Positions 19,255-29,100 of a stretch of DNA of 64,000 bases are shown one piece after another. Both the position numbers and the translations under genes were made by a program. Source of the stretch: Paenibacillus polymyxa (GTDB lineage Bacteria; Bacillota; Bacilli; Paenibacillales; Paenibacillaceae); assembly GCF_015710975.1 (NCBI RefSeq), contig NZ_CP049783.1:4879501-4943500 (forward strand), read 5' to 3'. Numbering within the stretch: position 1 is the first letter of the stretch; each line of letters starts with the position of its first letter. Under the pieces are notes generated by a model. That model searched no databases. It saw only the letters and a list, made by a program, of their open reading frames with translations, and was not told where the DNA came from.

Positions 19255-19950
19255 ATGCTAAAAACGATATTAGTTGTAGACGACGATGAAGAAATCGTAA
19301 AACTCATCACAAAGAGTTTAAGATACGAGCAATTTGCAATAACTTCGGCATATTCTGGGAAAGAAGCCTTATCCGCATTGGAAGAAAATCATATTGATTT
19401 CATCGTTCTTGATATAGTGATGCCTGATATGGATGGACTTGATGTCTGCAGAAGTATCCGAAACTCTTATAATGTTCCAATTTTGTTTTTAAGTGCGCGT
19501 GATAAGGACATTGATAAAATCGTCGGGCTCGAAATAGGAGCAGACGATTACATGACCAAACCTTTCAGTATTCAGGAGCTTGTCTCCAGGATAAAGGCTC
19601 ACTTCAGAAAAGTGGACAGGCTTTTTAAAGAGTGGGATGAACTTAGTCCCAGTAACGAAAAGGCGGATTCTCCGCTCATTCTGAACGATAAGACGTTTGA
19701 AGCATTCCTGAATAGCAGGAAGCTCGACTTGTCAACGAAGGAATTTCAGATTCTGTCTGTCCTCATGCGCCACCCCAATAATGTATTGACTCGTGAGCAG
19801 ATATATGAAAACGTCTGGGGAGACGAATACGGAGAAATAAATACCGTAACGGTTCATATAAAAAATATCCGTAAGAAACTTGGTCCTGAATATGACTTTA
19901 TTAAAACAATATGGGGCATAGGATATAAATACACGGAAAGAGAGCAATAG
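19255..19950 (+). CDS. OmpR/PhoB-family response regulator (VanR-like)
   Basis: The protein has 231 residues. The receiver domain contains LVVDDDEEIVKL and VLDIVMPDMDG, with acceptor Asp about 53 and Lys in YMTKPF. The C-terminal winged helix contains LSTKEFQILSVLMRHPNNVL and WGIGYKYTERE. I place the start at 19255 behind GGGAGGT; the open frame 86 codons further upstream shows no homology and no ribosome site. The sensor kinase gene begins one base after its stop. The level of similarity suggests a VanR/SaeR-like regulator; targets are unknown. Confidence 0.92.
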   Translation: MLKTILVVDDDEEIVKLITKSLRYEQFAITSAYSGKEALSALEENHIDFIVLDIVMPDMDGLDVCRSIRNSYNVPILFLSARDKDIDKIVGLEIGADDYMTKPFSIQELVSRIKAHFRKVDRLFKEWDELSPSNEKADSPLILNDKTFEAFLNSRKLDLSTKEFQILSVLMRHPNNVLTREQIYENVWGDEYGEINTVTVHIKNIRKKLGPEYDFIKTIWGIGYKYTEREQ

Positions 19951-19951
19951 T

Positions 19952-21007
19952 ATGAAACTGAAAATAAAGCTTCCTCTTTTGTTCCTGCTGATGTTTATAA
20001 TATTCATGTTTTCGATTGGAATGTACCTGAAGCTTGTCTTTGCAGTATATTCTCCTATACGCAGTTCATTACTGGACTCGCGATATATAGCATTGCTCCT
20101 GCCCATATTTGCAATTGCCTGCATCATATTTATTATTCTAATTATCTATATTCATTTTTGCATAGAGAAACCCATTCAGCTTCTGAATACCAGGCTTGAA
20201 GAAGTAAATATTGTACATCCACTGCCTCCCCTAGTTCTAAGAAGTAATGACGAGATCGGAGAACTTTATAAACACTTCAATAAGATGGAGCATCGGCTTC
20301 AACTCGCGCACAAAGAGCAGACCGATATGATCGCGGCAATTGCCCACGACTTGAAAACTCCCTTGACATCTATTAATGGCTTTACTGAACTGCTGGCTAT
20401 GCACAAGGATTTACCAGAAACTGAAAAGCAGGAATATTATGATTTGATTCAAAAGAAGTCAGGATATATGGTCGAACTCATCAATGATTTCTCCAGCTTC
20501 ACCAAAGAAAAACTGGAGTTGGAATCTATGGTAGCTAAACCTGTAAAAGCATCAAAATTATTTGAAAACATTGCCCTTGAATATGAATATGAGTTGGCGG
20601 GACTTGACAATGAGCTTACTTGCCGCCATTCATTCACGGAAAATATATGGCTGATGATCAATGAACCGATGATACGTCGGGTTTTCGGCAACCTCTTTAG
20701 CAATGCTGTAAGATATGGAGGGAAAAATAAGCTGAAAGTGTATATGACCGGTTACCCGCTAGGACAGTATGCCTTTTTTCAAATCGAGGATAATGGAATT
20801 GGAGTGCCGGATAAGGATATATCTTCTCTGTTCCTCAAATTTTTCACTGTGAATAAATCGCGACAAATCCAAAAGGGCGGGCTGGGGCTGGGTCTTGCAA
20901 GCTGTAAATCCATTATTGAACATCATAGGGGCGAAATTGACGCCTACCCTTCCGAATATGGCGGTTTGGGGATAAGATTCAGCCTTCCCTTGGCCGCACA
21001 ACACTGA
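19952..21007 (+). CDS. sensor histidine kinase (HisKA type)
   Basis: The protein has 351 residues. Two transmembrane segments lie near residues 5-30 and 46-70 with a very short outside loop between them, so it probably senses in or near the membrane. A HAMP-like stretch leads to AAIAHDLKTPLTSINGF (phospho-His about 132). The ATPase domain has FGNLFSNAVRYG, DNGIGVPDKD and GGLGLGLASCKSI. The short-loop form is typical of kinases that respond to cell-envelope stress or antibiotics. A strong terminator follows; the hydrolase gene downstream may be a target, but it has its own leader. Confidence 0.92.
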   Translation: MKLKIKLPLLFLLMFIIFMFSIGMYLKLVFAVYSPIRSSLLDSRYIALLLPIFAIACIIFIILIIYIHFCIEKPIQLLNTRLEEVNIVHPLPPLVLRSNDEIGELYKHFNKMEHRLQLAHKEQTDMIAAIAHDLKTPLTSINGFTELLAMHKDLPETEKQEYYDLIQKKSGYMVELINDFSSFTKEKLELESMVAKPVKASKLFENIALEYEYELAGLDNELTCRHSFTENIWLMINEPMIRRVFGNLFSNAVRYGGKNKLKVYMTGYPLGQYAFFQIEDNGIGVPDKDISSLFLKFFTVNKSRQIQKGGLGLGLASCKSIIEHHRGEIDAYPSEYGGLGIRFSLPLAAQH

Positions 21008-21047
21008 TTTTATTTTTTGCACATTTTCTTTTACTACAGGAGTTAAA

Positions 21048-21095
21048 GGCTGCTGCCAGCTATGAACACCCAGGCAGCAGCCATTTTTTATTTTT
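21048..21095 (+). terminator. strong rho-independent terminator
   Basis: A perfect 10-bp GC-rich stem (GGCTGCTGCC with GGCAGCAGCC) is followed by a long T run, ending the two-component operon. Confidence 0.92.
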
Positions 21096-21179
21096 TTAGT
21101 GTTTTATAATTTTTTATATTCTCTTTACAAACATTTATTTTTCTTTTAAAGAAGCTTTATCTTTGTGTTGTAAAAATTA

Positions 21180-21201
21180 CTTGTAGTAAAAAAACTACAA
21201 G
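21180..21201 (+). promoter_or_regulatory. dyad operator candidate
   Basis: CTTGTAGT (21180-21187) and ACTACAAG (21194-21201) form a perfect 8-bp inverted repeat, 30 bases before the hydrolase ATG. Placement and symmetry fit a repressor or activator site. Confidence 0.45.
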
Positions 21202-21230
21202 AACTAGAACTGGAAAAGGGGGATGTTACA

Positions 21231-22391
21231 ATGTCAATTGAGTTCAGCCGTTGGCCCAATCACTACATGATGTCATACCAAGTCACCAAAGCTTTAGGTA
21301 TGGCAAGCCTCGGTGCTACGGACGTCACCGAGATCTACGAGGCCTGCAAAAAAATCGACCCCGAAGACAAGGACACGTGGCACAGGGAATGGCTCATAAC
21401 GGCTCAGGCATTGGAAAGACACGGCAAGGAGGCCGAAACAGCTGGAAACTGGTATACAGCACGAAACTGCTACATTCGTGCCTGCAATTACTACAGAATT
21501 GCAGAATATACGGTGATGGATGATGACACCGAGAAAATCCGTGTATTTAAAAAAGTAAATGAACTCTTCGAAGCTGCCGGGAAGTACTTCGATGTCCAAC
21601 CGGAGAAGATCCAAGTCGATTACGAAGATGTCAAGCTGGATGGTTACTTCTTCTCCCCTTCCTGGATAAAAGGTCCGAAGCCGACCCTTTTTGCTCTCAA
21701 CGGTGGCGACGAGTGGTCAATTGAAAACTATTTCTGGCTAGGTCCCGCTTTTATTTCGTGTGGATATAACTTTCTGGTTTATGACCAGCCTGGCACCGGC
21801 CTCTCGCTGTACGAAAAGGGAAAAGGAAGACGAGCGGACAGTGAGGCTTTCCATTCCCGAGCAATCGACTTTCTTCTAACGCGGCCAGAAGTCGATCCCG
21901 ATAAGATTATCGTGCACGGTGAGAGTTTTGCGGCTTACGACTCTTTGCGATTCGCTTCGTTCGATCACAGAATTGCTGCCGTCATCTCCGACGGCGGTAC
22001 GCATGCCTTTGATTGGGATGCAATGCTTAAATGGATGCCACCGAGTCTGGCCGCACATGGCATGAGAATTCTGGGGGCAAAAAGCATGGAGGACTTTGCG
22101 GGTAATCCGCGTTTTGCCTATGATCTTGAGGGGGTGCTTCACCAGATAGAATGTCCGCTTCTTGTAATGCACGGAGCGGAAGAGATATTGGTTCAGCCAA
22201 ATCCGCTGACACAAGCCTTGAAAAATTATGAGCAAGCGGGTTCGAAAAACAAGACATTCTTCCCGATAGAGGATAGAAGACTTGGGGGATTAGAACACTG
22301 TCAGGTAGACAACATCAACGTGCTACATGAGGTAGCGCTGAATTGGCTCTGCTCAATTGGGCTTGGACCAGCTGCACCTCGTCCTAAGTGA
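21231..22391 (+). CDS. alpha/beta hydrolase (FrsA/acyl-peptidase-like)
   Basis: The protein has 386 residues. An N-terminal helical region (residues about 1-120, with repeated AxxxxxxGNWYTARNCYIRA features) precedes an alpha/beta hydrolase domain. The nucleophile elbow is HGESFAAYDS (Ser about 232); candidate Asp and His lie in the later HGAEEILVQP and LEHCQVD segments. The layout resembles FrsA-like and 2,6-dihydroxypseudooxynicotine hydrolase-like enzymes, which cleave C-C or ester bonds. AAAAGGGGG precedes the ATG, with a perfect dyad just upstream. The substrate is unknown. It is the last complete gene before the nested mobile elements. Confidence 0.8.
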   Translation: MSIEFSRWPNHYMMSYQVTKALGMASLGATDVTEIYEACKKIDPEDKDTWHREWLITAQALERHGKEAETAGNWYTARNCYIRACNYYRIAEYTVMDDDTEKIRVFKKVNELFEAAGKYFDVQPEKIQVDYEDVKLDGYFFSPSWIKGPKPTLFALNGGDEWSIENYFWLGPAFISCGYNFLVYDQPGTGLSLYEKGKGRRADSEAFHSRAIDFLLTRPEVDPDKIIVHGESFAAYDSLRFASFDHRIAAVISDGGTHAFDWDAMLKWMPPSLAAHGMRILGAKSMEDFAGNPRFAYDLEGVLHQIECPLLVMHGAEEILVQPNPLTQALKNYEQAGSKNKTFFPIEDRRLGGLEHCQVDNINVLHEVALNWLCSIGLGPAAPRPK

Positions 22392-22455
22392 TTGCCAGGA
22401 CGTCATAAAGTAAACTGGGGAATACGTCTATCGGATTCCCCAGTTATCCTTTCCA

Positions 22456-22719
22456 GGGGAGGAGTATTCGCTGGAGATGCTTTCGCAAGAAGAAATCAAG
22501 GAATTTGAAGCCGTGCAACTGTTTATGGAACGTGCGTTTTTGGTTGCTCCTAAGCTTCAGCCCACGCTGGAAAACTTGCAGCTTGTAGGTGCCATATGCA
22601 AAAAAATAGAAGGGATTCCGTTAGCCATTGAGCTTGCGGCTTCCAGAATGAGCATATTGACATTGGAACAGATGGAAGAACGTCTGGCGAGTCTGCTGAC
22701 ATTATTGACTGCTGGATGA
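22456..22719 (+). pseudogene. NB-ARC/LuxR-type ATPase regulator fragment
   Basis: A frame without a proper start encodes EFEAVQLFMERAF followed by ICKKIEGIPLAIELAASRM and TLEQMEERLASLL. This is the GLPL-like region of NB-ARC ATPases found in AfsR/LuxR-type regulators. The P-loop part and the C-terminal half are missing. The match stops abruptly at about 22716, exactly where recombinase sequence begins in another frame, so this is a truncated flank of an inserted element. Confidence 0.7.
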
Positions 22720-22933
22720 AAAGCTCGTTGAGAAATATGCGAAGGCATTTGGCAAACCCGCATTGACAGTGCATTTTTTGAGACATTCATTCGCAACTCG
22801 TTATCACCTGGAGAACAATAACGTACCTAGGTTGAAGAATCAGTTAGGGCATTCGTCTATACAAACAACCATGATCTATACACATTTGTCTGATGAAGAA
22901 ATGAGAACTGCAGTTAATAATATGGATAAGTGA
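22709..22933 (+). pseudogene. tyrosine recombinase, C-terminal fragment (left copy)
   Basis: The frame encodes the catalytic end of a phage-integrase/XerC-type recombinase: VHFLRHSFATRYH supplies the Arg of the RHRY set, QLGHSSIQTTMIYTHLS supplies His and the nucleophile Tyr. The N-terminal and core-binding parts are absent. A homologous fragment lies in inverted orientation at 63014-63280 (shared KYA..YGKP/FGKP, ATRYH, TMIYTHLSD, TAVN.MD). The two bracket the Tn7-like transposon. Confidence 0.85.
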
Positions 22934-22964
22934 GCAATTTCCAACGTAAGGAAACATGAAATCA

Positions 22965-23109
22965 GTGACACAAAATCCCACTATAATAAGTGAGAACTAT
23001 GCAATTTTACATCCAACATAAAATTACATAATGATTTTTCAATGATAGCACAAGGAATAAAGTTAAAGAGGGTGCTTTGGTATCGAAAACAAGGGGAGTT
23101 TTGTGTCAA
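22965..23109. repeat. two extra TGACACAAAA boxes outside the transposon end
   Basis: GTGACACAAAATCCCA (22965-22980) and, on the opposite strand, TTGACACAAAACTCCCC (23094-23110) resemble the terminal boxes of the adjacent transposon. The second is preceded by TGTTGA, close to the TGTACA terminus. They may be remains of an earlier or non-autonomous relative (inference). Confidence 0.5.
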
Positions 23110-23228
23110 TCAACAGTTTATGTTAAGGCATTTTTATCTCCGAAGATCATGCTATACATATGTACAAAATACGGGTTTTGTGAATATGTCTGAAGAGAAC
23201 CTTATAGATGTAGTTTTCTGCTGCAACT

Positions 23229-23233
23229 GTTGT
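23229..23233. repeat. target site duplication GTTGT (left)
   Basis: The five bases GTTGT directly precede the TGTACA terminus. The same five bases directly follow the inverted terminus at 62857. Five-base duplications are characteristic of Tn7-like transposition. Confidence 0.9.
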
Positions 23234-23281
23234 TGTACATTGACACAAAATCCCCTACTAAAATGACACAAAGTTCCCTAC
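23234..23281 (+). repeat. Tn7-like left end with two transposase boxes
   Basis: TGTACA terminus (23234-23239), then box L1 TTGACACAAAATCCCCTAC (23240-23258) and box L2 TGACACAAAGTTCCCTAC (23264-23281), both in the same orientation. Confidence 0.88.
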
Positions 23282-23282
23282 T

Positions 23283-24652
23283 TTAGTAGAATACAAAGAG
23301 ATTGTCTGTAGTTACTCCAACTGATGAGAGCAGCGAATCATCGCAAAGTGATTTTAGGTGAGTGTAGTTATGAAATAGCTCGACTATATCTAAGGTTATT
23401 GAAAATGCGAAACCATTATTAATACGACCCAACTGCGGTCCGCTTAAGCGAATTCCCTCTTTGCAGAAGCGCAAGTTGTCGCGGGTTCGATAGATCTGGT
23501 CGGCCAGCACCGCTTTGGGATAATAACCAAATCTGGCGCGGTAACGCTCTACGGCGTCCTGCAATGTCTGCCCTTCGTTGTAGCTATCCCACGACAGATG
23601 CTCGCGGAAAGCGTAGCCGTTCACCACGCTAATCGCCAGCTTCTCTCCGAACTCGACGTTTGCCCTGGCTTTGCCGCGCACGATCGGTCTGACATGTGGC
23701 TGTGCGATACTGACAATCCGATCCGATATGCTGTGTGTCCGCTTGTCATACATCGTTTGCTGCTGACGATAAAGCTCTTGAATGACCAGCAGTTCCTTGT
23801 ACAAACGCCGCGGCAGGCCGCTCGTCATATCGGCGAGTTCGGCGATCATGCGCAGATCACGGGAAACGAACCTGAGCTGCTTGCCGATCGCTTTTCGTAT
23901 CGCGCGCGGCTTCACGCGCCGCTGCTTGGCAACCGCCAGATAGGCTTTGCGGGCACACTCTCGGTATGTTCTGGGCTTGCGGGTCTTTCCACGTTCCGGT
24001 TCGTGCAGGATGTCGATGATCTTCTCCAGCTTTTCTCTGGCCTGATTCAGTAACGACAAATCCGTCGGGTAGGCGATATCCGCCGGCGCGCAGGTAGCGT
24101 CCAGCAGCAGTTCGCCCTCGTTCGTCAGTTCCATCTGCTGTGGCTGCGTTTCTGAAGGCTTACCGGACGCTGCGTCAGTTCCGCTGCCAGGTTCATCGTC
24201 GTCCGATGAATCATCCGACACTTGCGCGCTTCTTCCAGAGCGATCCATTCATTCACTTCATCCAGAATTTCGCCACCCAATCGCTTGCGGAAATGCGTCA
24301 TGAGAGAATGATGAAACGGACGGCGGTACCGATATTCCGGCAGACCGAGGAAGTACTGCAGATACGGGTTCTCCAGAATCTGACGAAGTGTCTCCCGATC
24401 ATCGGTGCCAAGCCGCTCCTGGATGATGAGTGCGCCGAGCGCGATACGGATCGAAACGGCTTTTTGGCCCTTGAGGCTTTTCTTGAAGTTTTTCGCATAC
24501 TTCTCTTCGAGCATCCACCACGGAATCATCTGGGCCAGCAGCACCCAGCGGTTATCTTCTGCGAGCTTTCCGCCGAACGGCAGAAAAAAGTCGACGGGCA
24601 GGTTCATCTGGTTCTCGGTTCGCTGATACAATCCTGACGCCTCCAAGTGCAC
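23283..24652 (-). pseudogene. decayed IS transposase (DUF772 plus DDE type)
   Basis: Two overlapping frames (24652-24125 and 24248-23283) together encode one IS5/IS1182-like transposase. The first carries the N-terminal DUF772 region (QMNLPVDFFLPFGGKL, YLQYFLGLPEY). The second carries GELLLDATCAPADIAYPTDL, with the first catalytic Asp, then KAVLADQIYRTRDN. A frameshift near 24215 separates them. After GPQLGR the family sequence stops, and about 45 unrelated residues run to the stop, so the region with the third catalytic residue is lost. The DNA is clearly more GC-rich than its surroundings, indicating a different origin. Inverted repeats could not be identified by eye. Confidence 0.8.
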
Positions 24653-24919
24653 GGTTTTTCACGGGGCTGCCCCGTTTTCCTTCGACATAAGAGGCCCTAA
24701 ACCCTTGTGCCTGTTGGAGTTTTGATTCGTTCAGCAAGCCCTAGGTAAACCGTGTCCTATGGGCATCGGCGCACGTGTTTAGACTCCGATGCCGCGAGGC
24801 TCATTGTCAAGGCGAATACGTTGTTTACATGTCTTCGATGTACACGCCCTTGATAATCAAGGATTTTCTAAAAGCGAGTTGAGATAATTAACGAAAATAT
24901 ACGCTAAGTATTAAACGGA
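24653..24919. other. IS-derived non-coding flank
   Basis: GC-rich sequence continues upstream of the transposase, with a short ACGGGGC/GCCCCGT hairpin near 24660. No gene is seen. Confidence 0.4.
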
Positions 24920-25240
24920 TTAATGACCCTTTGGCGGCTCAAACATCATATTGTTTAACTGGTTCACAAAAATACCTTCGTTCGGGCCCGGGTTGTTTCG
25001 AAATACTTTCGCTTCTTCCACTAGAACCTCGTCCGCATCCGTACCAAGTACCTTCATCGTTTCATCAATGAATGATGCTAGTAGCATAGAGCTCGGATCG
25101 TTATTGAAATACGTTTGAACCCCTGGCGGCGCAATTTCCAGGATTTTCACCGATGTGTCTTTAAGCATGTACCGTTGGGATAGCGTATAGGAATGGAGCG
25201 CTGCTTTCGTCGTAATACAGAAACATGAAAATAATTCCAA
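24920..25240 (-). pseudogene. short-chain dehydrogenase fragment
   Basis: The 106-codon frame matches the C-terminal half of an SDR oxidoreductase: TKAALHSYTLSQRYMLKDT is the helix after the YxxxK motif, and EIAPPGVQT is the following substrate loop. The Rossmann glycine motif is missing, and the Tyr position of YxxxK reads Cys in this frame, which may mark the break point. It is a remnant with no expected activity. It lies between the IS remains and the thioesterase gene. Confidence 0.75.
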
Positions 25241-25284
25241 TAGGACGTAGGTTCTACTTTCTTGAAATTCTTAATTAGACTGGA

Positions 25285-25335
25285 AAGAGGCTAAGTCTAC
25301 AGGTCATTAAAGTCAACCTAAAAACTTAGCCTCTT
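25285..25335 (-). terminator. hairpin downstream of the PKS-NRPS operon
   Basis: A perfect 12-bp stem (AAGAGGCTAAGT with ACTTAGCCTCTT) lies about 35 bases past the type II thioesterase stop. The T run is short, but position and stem strength fit the operon terminator. Confidence 0.6.
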
Positions 25336-25369
25336 GATTTCATATTAAATTTTAAATAAACTTCAGTCT

Positions 25370-26092
25370 TCACATAACATTGTCTGCAAAGTCGATGAGA
25401 CTACTATTTATTACTGCTGCTACATCCCTTTTGTAATCGTGTATAAAAAAATGATCCCCGTCAAACATATGAATTTTACAACTTTTGGACGTATAATCAT
25501 GCCATTTTGCAACGTCAAAAATAGTGGCTCCCTTTTCTCTTTTTCCCCACAATACACTTATATCGCAGTCAAGCTTAGCGTTTTTTTCAATGTGCCTGTA
25601 TGTGTCAGTAATTCTAAAATCCGCTCTGAGTATCGGTAAAAACAACTCCATTAATTCATTGCTTTTCAGAACCTCTTTGGGCGTGCCTCCCAGCTTAAAT
25701 ACCTCATCCACAAACTCCTTATCCGGCAAATCATAGAGTACCTTCTTCTTACTTACAAAACCCGGAGGATATCTGCCGGAAATAAACATATGGACAGGAT
25801 ATGGATGTCCGAGCTCCTTTATTCTATAGGCAAGTTCATATACAAGTACACTGCCCATACTGTGGCCAAACAACGCATAAGGTTGTTCTTCAAGGTTGCT
25901 TATGATAATACGGTGTATATCTTCAAGCGCTTCCTCAACACTTCCGTAAAACGGTTCACCAATCCTGCTGCCTCTTCCCGCAAGCTCAATCGGGAAAAGC
26001 TCAATCCTATCATGCAAGTATTGTTCCCAATATTTATATACTGCTGCAGAACCTCCTGCATACGGCAGACAAAACAATTTAATCTTATCCAT
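25370..26092 (-). CDS. type II thioesterase of the PKS-NRPS cluster
   Basis: The protein has 240 residues. LFCLPYAGGSAAVYKYW at the N-terminus and the nucleophile motif FGHSMGSVLVYELA (Ser near residue 79) are typical of stand-alone SrfAD/GrsT-type thioesterases. The Asp (about SVLWGKREKGAT) and His (MFDGDHFFIHD) regions are present. It removes wrong or stalled acyl groups from carrier domains. AAGGGG precedes the ATG, 23 bases after the last synthetase gene, so it is the final gene of the operon. Confidence 0.93.
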   Translation of the reverse strand: MDKIKLFCLPYAGGSAAVYKYWEQYLHDRIELFPIELAGRGSRIGEPFYGSVEEALEDIHRIIISNLEEQPYALFGHSMGSVLVYELAYRIKELGHPYPVHMFISGRYPPGFVSKKKVLYDLPDKEFVDEVFKLGGTPKEVLKSNELMELFLPILRADFRITDTYRHIEKNAKLDCDISVLWGKREKGATIFDVAKWHDYTSKSCKIHMFDGDHFFIHDYKRDVAAVINSSLIDFADNVM

Positions 26093-26115
26093 TATATCTA
26101 CCCCTTATATCTGAA

Positions 26116-29100
26116 CTATTGGTTGATCTCTTCCAATATTTCTTTAATAATAGCCGCATTTTTATCTATATATCCTGTACTTAACATATCAAAATGACTG
26201 CCAAATCCGTTATATACTTTGAACTCTCCCGTTGTTGCCTCTCTCCATCCTTCACATAAATCAGCTTCACCTTCATTGTCTTGCTGCTGTGATATAATAA
26301 GATGGATATTGGAGTTTATCTGTCCCGAGTTTATAACACTTCTAGTGTATTTATGATAATTTCTCATTCTTTCAATGGCCTTTTCAATAACTGCCTGGTT
26401 ATCTCCAAACATGCCTTTTATAAGTTTCTCATTTTCTTCTATAAATTCTTTATCCTGTTGCTCAGCAAGTTTCTTAGCATCTTCGCTTTCTTCCTCAATA
26501 AGGACAAATGATTTAGCCGAATCCAGAAAGATTATATCGGATACATGATGTCCAGTTTCAATTAATACTTTAGCAACTTCAAATGCCAGATTACCTCCTG
26601 CCGAGTAACCAAATAGAATATATGGGCCCTCGGGTTTGACAGAAGTAATTGCCTTCACATACTCCTCCATCCTGCTCTCATTTTCTATAAAGTCAAAGGA
26701 ATATATGGAATAAGCATTCATTTGTTTTGATAAACTACCATAAGCTATTCCATTTCCTCCTCCTGGAGGGAATGCAAACATAAGACTCTCCATTGCTGAA
26801 TTAAAATGAATTGCCGGACTTGGTGTAATATAATCATTGGCGTACGTATTGTGTATAAAACGGGCAATTTCCTTTATGGTTGGGGCCATATAAAAGTCTT
26901 TTAGTGGTACCTCAACATTTAACTGTTCATAAATTCTGCTTATAAGGGATATTGCCTTCAGTGAGTATCCTCCCAGTTCAAAGAAGTTATCATTCACACC
27001 AATTTTTTGTACTCCAAGGGCATCATGCCACAGCAGTGCAAGCTTCTCCTCAACTTCACCGCAAGGCTCTACATACTCTACTGATGTAGCTAAAGTACCG
27101 TCATTTTGGGGTAAATTATTCCGATCTATTTTGCCATTGGCTGTCAAAGGCAGCTTTTCCAGCTGAACAAAGTATTGTGGTATCATGTAATCGGGAAGTT
27201 CTTTTAAGAGAAGCGCCCTTAAATCTGATATTGTAAATTCACTTTCCCCTGCTATATAAGCACACAAATACTTGTTGCCCTCCTGGTCTGTCTTTGCAAT
27301 TACCGCAGCTTCTTTTATTGAAGGATGCTTTAATAGCTGCACTTCTATTTCCCCAAGCTCTATCCTAAAGCCCCTAATCTTTACCTGATGGTCTACTCTG
27401 CCTATAAATTCGATGTTTCCGTCAGGAAGCCACCTTCCAAGATCACCGGTACGATACATTCTTTCTCCAGAGCTGAAAGGATTAGCTACAAATTTTTCCG
27501 TAGTCAATTCAAGTTTGTTCAAATAGCCTTTTGCCAGCCCATCTCCAGATATATATATTTCACCAGTTGTATTAACCGGTAAGATATTCATGTCTTCATT
27601 AAGTATATATATCTTATAATTCTGCAATGGCATACCTATAGGTATACTTGTTAGATTTCTCACCTTCTCACGGCTTAAATGGTAATAAGTTGAATCTACG
27701 CAGCATTCTGTTGGACCATAAACGTTTGTTATAGTAGGGTTATTATCTTTAAACCGATCATAGAAACCTTGTATACCTTTACATGAAAGTTCTTCCCCTC
27801 CGATAATAAACTGCATAACTGAAAGACTTTCGCCAGGCCTGGCAGTATCTGTTAAAAGCTTTATATGTGCTGGTGTTCCGTCTGAAACAGCAATTGAATT
27901 CCTGTTATAGTACTTTAGAAGGCCCTCACCATCTAGCCTTGTATCCTCAGGAACTATAAACAGCGTATGGCCAAGGAGAGAAGCCGCAAATATTTGTTTT
28001 ACAGATGCGTCAAAAAAGTAAGGGGACACAAGGGCAACATTTAAATAATTATCATAATTTTCATAGACAAGCTTTCTTAGTCCATAAACCAAGTTAACTA
28101 CACTTCGATGCTCTATCATTGAACCCTTCGGAACTCCAGTAGATCCCGATGTATAAATGATATAAGCTAAGTCCTCTGGTTTATTTATTTTATCAAGGTT
28201 TTCAGCACTTCCAATGTATATTTCAGGGGAATCAAGCAGTAATATATTACCGTAAAACTCTGCTTTATCCGCTAAATGTGATTGCGTCAACAGCATAGTT
28301 GCATTACTATCTTCCAGTAATTTTTTTATTCTTAGTTCAGGAAGTTTGGTTGAAATTGGTAAATAGACACCTCCTGCTTTTAAAATTCCCAGTATTCCAA
28401 CCTGCATATCTACGGATCTTTCTACCATTATTCCAACTATGCTGTTTTGCTTTACACCATTACTTCTTAGTGCTCTGGCAAGCTGATTTGCCTTTTCATT
28501 GAGCTGCCTGTAGGTTAATTGCTTGTCCTCAAACACTACAGCTACATTATCAGGTGTCCTTTCCACTTGGTCTTGGAACAGCTCATGTAGAGTCTTATCC
28601 CTAGGGTATTCTGCCTTTGTATCATTAAAACTATTTAGTATTTGCTGTTTTTCATCCTGAGATAGTATATTTATTTCGGACAGCATCTTTTCGGGGTAAG
28701 CTGTGATCTCTTCCAGTACATTGATGAAATGGACCCTAAGTTTTTCTATTGTCTCTTTCTTAAACAGACGAGTAGCATACTTTAACCCAAATACAATATT
28801 ATTCTGGGTCTCTTGGGCGTTTAGGGTCAAATCAAATTTGGACGCCCTGAACTCATTATCATAGGGCATGAACCTTAGCCCATTCATCTTAAATTCTGAT
28901 GCTTCTTTATTTTGCAAGACAAACATAGTATCAAACAGCGGATTTCTGCTCAAATCCCGCTTAATGCTAAGCTTCTCCACAAGTTCCTCAAATGGGTAAT
29001 CCTGGTTTTCATAAGCCCTTAGAGCGTTTTCTTTTACTACCCTCAAAAACTCGCTGAAATTCTTTTTACCTTGAGGGTAATTCCTCATAGCTAGGGTATT

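Noticed and set aside
23042..23266. 74-codon plus-strand frame across the left transposon terminus
   Set aside because: It runs through the target duplication and terminal boxes, so it is chance.
24125..24248. Programmed frameshift in the insertion-sequence transposase
   Set aside because: No clear slippery heptamer was found, and the gene is also truncated at its C-terminus, so decay is simpler.
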